Positions 7,540 through 7,612 of a stretch of DNA of 7,612 nt are shown here, one piece after another. The notes beneath the pieces were generated by a model. The model made no database searches. It was not told the DNA's origin and saw only the letters and a list, made by a program, of their open reading frames with translations. The stretch comes from Clostridia bacterium. GTDB taxonomy: Bacteria > Bacillota_A > Clostridia > UMGS1810. The stretch spans positions 1 to 7,612 of the forward strand of contig JAFSBJ010000072.1 in NCBI GenBank assembly GCA_017437345.1. The letters are read 5' to 3'. A program made the position numbers and the translations under genes. Numbering within the stretch: position 1 is the first letter of the stretch; every line of letters begins with the position of its first letter.

Positions 7540-7568
7540 TTGACAATGTTTTTTAATTGTGCTATAAT
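7540..7568 (+). promoter_or_regulatory. Consensus sigma-A promoter with extended -10
   Basis: TTGACA at 7540-7545 and TATAAT at 7563-7568 are both perfect consensus hexamers, separated by 17 bp. A TG at 7560-7561 forms an extended -10. Transcription would begin near the purines at 7576-7577, about 9 bases before the T-box-like stem. It lies only 9 bp after the ribF stop and starts a new transcription unit. Confidence 0.88.
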
Positions 7569-7575
7569 TTTACCT

Positions 7576-7612
7576 GATTTAAAAGCGATGACGGAGACAG
7601 TAGCTTTTTTAA
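7576..7612 (+). promoter_or_regulatory. T-box riboswitch leader, 5' part of Stem I (cut by window end)
   Basis: The transcript from the adjacent promoter begins with AAAAGCGATGACGGAGACAG and AGTAG. GATGA (7587-7591) resembles the 5' strand of the T-box Stem I kink-turn (GA motif), and AGTA (7599-7602) resembles the 5' strand of the S-turn, in the usual order and spacing. T-box leaders sense uncharged tRNA and control aminoacyl-tRNA synthetase or amino-acid genes in Bacillota. The specifier codon, the antiterminator (T-box sequence TGGNACCGCG) and the controlled gene lie beyond the window, so the amino acid cannot be named. Confidence 0.68.

Noticed and set aside
7581..7610. Intrinsic terminator formed by AAAAGC and GCTTTTTT
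   Set aside because: The stem is only six pairs, mostly A-U, with a 16-base loop, and it begins about 5-10 bases after the predicted transcription start. The sequence between fits a T-box Stem I better.
1..7612. Mobile elements, CRISPR arrays, or defence or biosynthetic clusters
   Set aside because: No repeats, transposase-like or defence-like proteins were seen; the gene order is the ordinary housekeeping operon throughout.

Overview
This window is a continuous stretch of the conserved bacterial transcription/translation operon rimP-nusA-rnpM(ylxR)-rplGA(ylxQ)-infB-rbfA-nrnA-truB-ribF. All genes are on the + strand and closely packed. The gene order, the DHH phosphoesterase nrnA between rbfA and truB, the short NusA without C-terminal acidic repeats, the purine-rich Shine-Dalgarno sites, the AT-leaning codon use and a T-box leader at the right edge all point to Bacillota, most likely class Clostridia. 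The order or family cannot be fixed from sequence alone; an Oscillospirales-like gut anaerobe is only a guess. All three stop codons (TAA, TAG, TGA) end genes here, so the code looks standard.

Layout: rimP (1-441) lacks its 5' end at the window edge. nusA (472-1503) is interrupted by an in-frame TAA at codon 39. Then come rnpM (1522-1797), rplGA (1803-2120), infB (2125-4425), rbfA (4450-4803), nrnA (4800-5750, overlapping rbfA by 4 bp), truB (5753-6634, TTG start) and ribF (6646-7530). Several starts were placed downstream of the longest possible ORF because a Shine-Dalgarno site sits at the right distance from the inner start codon. No gene-free stretch exceeds 300 bases.

Functionally, RimP and RbfA mature the 30S subunit and IF2 drives initiation. 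NusA controls transcript elongation and termination. RnpM and RplGA are small RNA-binding proteins, NrnA degrades nano-RNA and pAp, TruB makes pseudouridine 55 in tRNA, and RibF makes FMN and FAD. No internal promoter or terminator was seen, so the set probably forms one transcript with coupled translation.

The last 80 bases start a new unit: a consensus sigma-A promoter (TTGACA, 17 bp, TATAAT, with an extended -10 TG) followed by the 5' part of what looks like a T-box riboswitch. This predicts a tRNA-regulated gene, such as an aminoacyl-tRNA synthetase or amino-acid gene, just beyond the window.

I found no undescribed multi-gene system. The main anomaly is the nonsense codon in nusA, normally an essential or near-essential gene. 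Smaller points are a RibF that lacks a usual adenylyltransferase loop motif, and a nearly duplicated translation-initiation sequence at rbfA and ribF.
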